Origin: Myxococcaceae bacterium JPH2
Lineage (GTDB): Bacteria > Myxococcota > Myxococcia > Myxococcales > Myxococcaceae
Assembly: GCA_016458225.1 (NCBI GenBank)
Contig: JAEMGR010000003.1
Coordinates: 868,001 to 932,000, forward strand
Reading direction: 5' to 3'
Length of the DNA stretch: 64,000 bases
A model generated the notes under the pieces. It saw only the letters and a program-made list of their open reading frames with translations. It had not been told where the DNA came from and ran no database searches. Positions 61,722 to 64,000 of the stretch are shown piece by piece (the stretch's first letter is position 1; every line of letters begins with the position of its first letter). A program made the position numbers and the translations under genes.

Positions 61722-62272
61722 TGCGCGGCCTCCCACATGGTGTGTCGCTGGCCTCGGGGCTGGCGCTCGCCCTGCTGGTGGGCTGTCCGGAGTCCAAACG
61801 CGAGGCGGAGCCGTCCGCCGCCTCCCCAGACGCGTCGCCCCGCTCCACGGGACTCCGCTCGGGTGTGAAGGTCCCGCTGCCATCCGGGTGGTCCGCGCAG
61901 GTGGCGGCGGATGGCAGCTTCCAAGCAGGTCCCCCGGGACGCTCCAGCCTCCGGGTGGACCTGCGCCCAGGGCAGGGCGAGCAGCTCCCGTCCGCTCGCG
62001 CGCTGACCCAGGCCATGCGAGGCCCCCTCAAGGACTTCGTCGTCACCTCCGAGCAGGAGGAGGGCACGGAGGACTTCACGCTGGTGCGCGGGGCGCTCGC
62101 GCCGAAGCTCGGGGATGGAGGCGTGGGCTCGCCGGCGCCGGCGTTCTTCGCGGCGCGCCGCGTGGGGCAGGACCTGTTCCTGTGCGCCAGCCTCCCGGGT
62201 GCGTCGGCCGAAGAGGTCCGCCTGGGCGCTGACGCGTGCCGCGACATCCAGGTGCAGGCCGCTCCGCGCTGA
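61721..62272 (+). CDS. lipoprotein downstream of bacM
   Basis: A 183-residue protein with a lipoprotein signal (LASGLALALLVGCPES; acylated Cys about residue 22) and a Ser/Pro-rich tether. The rest is a small mixed domain (VKVPLPSGWSAQVAADGSFQ, LRVDLRPGQGEQLPSARALT) with two late Cys that may pair (LFLCASLPG, DACRDIQ). No family recognised. The GTG start at 61721 overlaps the bacM stop by one base, so it is translationally coupled and part of the parAB-bacM operon. It may link the segregation operon to the envelope; that is only suggested by position. Confidence 0.8.
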   Translation: MRGLPHGVSLASGLALALLVGCPESKREAEPSAASPDASPRSTGLRSGVKVPLPSGWSAQVAADGSFQAGPPGRSSLRVDLRPGQGEQLPSARALTQAMRGPLKDFVVTSEQEEGTEDFTLVRGALAPKLGDGGVGSPAPAFFAARRVGQDLFLCASLPGASAEEVRLGADACRDIQVQAAPR

Positions 62273-62728
62273 AGCCTCCCCGTGAGGTTCGCTCCGATGG
62301 CGACTCCCGAGGAGGGGCCGCGCGGGGCTCGTGCGCGCGCCCCGCCTGGAGAGGCGCGCTCAAGTGGGCGCTGCGTGAGGACGCGGAGCGGGGCGCCTCG
62401 CGGGTTGGGCCGCGCCGTGAGCGAGCCGCTTCGTCGGGTAGCGGGCAGGCGGTGTCCTGCCGCGTGAACTTCCTGCGCCGCTCGCGTGTCCCAGTTACGT
62501 GAACCGGGTGCTCCTCTCGCGTCAGGTCAACGACAGGACGATGGCCTCCGACGCGGGAACACCCAGTCGCGACGCGGGGTGCAATTCCGTGCACGGCATG
62601 TCTTCATCTGTTCGCAGGGACTTCCCGAACTCGTCACGACTTCTTAACCTTCACATTCTGGCCTGCGAGCGCGCCCCCCGGGGCTCGCGCCAGGTCGTCA
62701 CGCAGTGCCCGCTTGAAGGAGTTCGCGC
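62273..62728. other. gene-free stretch
   Basis: 456 bases without a convincing gene. The last part (62600-62728) is less GC-rich (CTTCTTAACCTTCACATTCTGG) and probably holds a promoter for the small gene at 62729. Confidence 0.35.
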
Positions 62729-62920
62729 ATGACGCTCGCCGAGATGCTTCCCCTCCCGCTCGCAGCCGTGGACCTGGGTTCGGTGGGAGAGCGCATGGTC
62801 GCGGTCGGGGGCCTGGTCATCACGGCGCTGGCGGGCCTGTGGCTGGCGTGGGCGCGCCCCGCCGTCCAGCCGGTGCCGGTCCGCGTCCCCGCGCGGCGCA
62901 CCCCGCAGCGTCGTCGGTAG
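62729..62920 (+). CDS. small single-pass membrane protein
   Basis: A 63-residue protein with one clear membrane helix (MVAVGGLVITALAGLWLAWA) between a short acidic N-terminus and a basic Arg-rich C-terminus, so the C-terminus should stay in the cytoplasm. AAGGAG lies 8 bases before the ATG. No family recognised; the small size makes it less certain than its ribosome site suggests. Confidence 0.55.
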   Translation: MTLAEMLPLPLAAVDLGSVGERMVAVGGLVITALAGLWLAWARPAVQPVPVRVPARRTPQRRR

Positions 62921-63335
62921 TCGCGGGCCACGCTCGGCCCCACGCGCCGGTGCCCCTGAAAAGACAACGGGCGCGGTCGGTCAGGAGGGTTGCCCCCGGC
63001 CGCGCGCCCGATGAATCCCCCCGGCGTGGTGTACGAGCGCCAGCCTCCGTCGAAGCGGGTGCGGTGGAGCCGAGAAGGCCCAGGGATGCGTGCCAGGGGG
63101 TGTGAACGTCCGCCCCTCGCCCGGTTCCCTCTCCCTCGAAGGGAGTTGCGCCACCACGTGGAGTCGCCTCGATGAGGAGGTCAGCAGGGTCCCCGGCCCT
63201 GTTGGACCCCATGCCGGGTACACCGAATCCGGCATTTCCCGAATGATGGCGTGAAACCCTCCGAGTTTCCCCCTCGCTGTGCGCGAGGGGACCGGTTGAC
63301 CGAGGGTCTGTCACTACCCGGGAGCGACGCGGCGC
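62921..63335. other. gene-free stretch containing the likely egtD terminator
   Basis: 415 bases without a gene. CCCCTCGC at 63270-63277 pairs with GCGAGGGG at 63283-63290 (8-bp stem, 5-base loop), about 45 bases beyond the stop of the leftward EgtD-like gene. No other structure seen. Confidence 0.45.
63270..63290 (-). terminator. probable terminator of the EgtD-like gene
   Basis: 8-bp GC-rich stem with a TGTGC loop, followed on the minus strand by AAACTC. Position and orientation fit the gene ending at 63336. Confidence 0.55.
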
Positions 63336-64000
63336 TCAGCGTCGCAGCGCGAGGGACAAGGCGAAGTCCCCGGCGCTGTCGGTCCACCACGCGGCGAGCT
63401 CCAGGCCGGCCGCGGACAGCTCCGCTTCCACCTGGGCGCGGCGGAACTTGCAGCTCACCTCGGTGCGCAAGACCTCGCCCTCGGCGAAGTCCACGCGCCG
63501 CTTGAGCCCGCCGAGCCACACGGTCTGCGCGCGCCGGGAGATGAGCTGCATTTCGATCCACGCGTTGGACTCGTCGAAGGGCGCGTGGTGCACGAAGCCC
63601 TCGGGCTGGAAGTCCGCGCCCAGCTCCCGGTTGAGGACGGTCAGCACGTTGCGGTTGAAGCTCGCCGTCACGCCGGCCCCGTCGTTGTAGGCGGCGAAGA
63701 GGCGGGCGCGGTCCTTGATGAGGTCCGTGCCCAGGAGCAGGCCGTCTCCGGGCTTGAGGCCGGCGGACAGCTCGCGCAGGAAGAGGGCGCGCTGGGCCGG
63801 CTTGAAGTTGCCGATGGTGCCGCCCAGGAAGGCCACCAGCCGGCGCCCGCCGCTGGGGAGCTGGCAGAGGTGGTGGTCGAAGTCGCCCACCACCGCGTGG
63901 ACGCCGATGCCCGGGTACTCGCGCGCGAGGTCCGCGGCGGCGCGGCGCAGGAAGGCCTCGCTCACGTCGAAGGGCACGAAGCGCGAGAGCTGTCCGGCCT
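63336..64000 (-). CDS. egtD: EgtD-like L-histidine N-alpha-methyltransferase, partial
   Basis: The C-terminal about 221 residues of a SAM-dependent methyltransferase; the start lies beyond the window. The visible part begins GQLSRFVPFDVSEAFLRRAA (EgtD family motif), then RRLVAFLGGTIGNFKPAQRA, LLLGTDLIKDRARLFAAYND, and TASFNRNVLTVLNRELGADF. The end has HAPFDESNAWIEMQLISRRA and EVLRTEVSCKFRR, with the Glu expected to hold the histidine amine. EgtD trimethylates histidine to hercynine in ergothioneine biosynthesis. Whether egtB lies upstream cannot be seen. Confidence 0.9.
   Translation of the reverse strand, partial: AGQLSRFVPFDVSEAFLRRAAADLAREYPGIGVHAVVGDFDHHLCQLPSGGRRLVAFLGGTIGNFKPAQRALFLRELSAGLKPGDGLLLGTDLIKDRARLFAAYNDGAGVTASFNRNVLTVLNRELGADFQPEGFVHHAPFDESNAWIEMQLISRRAQTVWLGGLKRRVDFAEGEVLRTEVSCKFRRAQVEAELSAAGLELAAWWTDSAGDFALSLALRR

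Overview
The window is chromosomal DNA from a myxobacterium, most probably Myxococcaceae (Myxococcus or Corallococcus type). The evidence is the very high G+C content, Ser/Thr kinases with PEGA tails, Cys-rich outer lipoproteins, a ParA-ParB-bactofilin (BacM) block, and a large parS cluster like the one known from Myxococcus xanthus. It is the origin-proximal part of the chromosome.

Layout. 1-7.1 kb holds the tail of a PEGA protein, a GIN-domain lipoprotein, two secreted proteins of unknown role, an aldo/keto reductase and a small ORF. 7.3-7.6 kb is a gene-free segment with a cluster of DnaA-box-like 9-mers and a less GC-rich stretch; it is my best candidate for oriC. 7.6-25.5 kb carries a Ser/Thr kinase, glutathione synthetase, a flavin nitroreductase, a TrmN6-like methyltransferase, DoxX, a CapA-type protein, an MFS exporter, YCII and VOC proteins, a PhoD-like phosphatase, an M16 peptidase pair and membrane proteins. 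25.5-32.6 kb is the classical origin-region block: dnaA facing away from rpmH-rnpA-yidD-yidC-jag-orf-mnmE. 32.6-43.4 kb has Uma2, a MshEN/pseudo-receiver protein, SppA, a coiled-coil repeat protein, a fused M16 peptidase, a macrodomain protein and an ECF42-type sigma factor with its YCII partner. 44.0-47.2 kb has mnmG, rsmG and a VOC protein.

47.2-58.6 kb is about 11.4 kb without a credible gene. It contains 18 perfect and 5 near-perfect copies of the ParB site GTTCCACGTGGAAC between 50.2 and 53.5 kb. They alternate in spacing (about 86 and about 151 bp) as a two-site module of about 237 bp. Three central modules are identical 238-bp tandem copies. Beside them is a 192-bp near-perfect palindrome with a parS at its centre and one at each end. 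Decayed parS remnants lie on both flanks. A second, unrelated 127-bp satellite (10 copies) lies between the parS cluster and parAB.

58.6-64 kb has a DUF5063-like protein, parA, parB, bactofilin bacM, a lipoprotein, a small membrane protein and the partial end of an EgtD-like methyltransferase. ParB would load on the parS array, ParA would move the complex, and the bactofilin is the likely scaffold partner. The most novel feature is the architecture and apparent turnover of the gene-free ParB landing zone.
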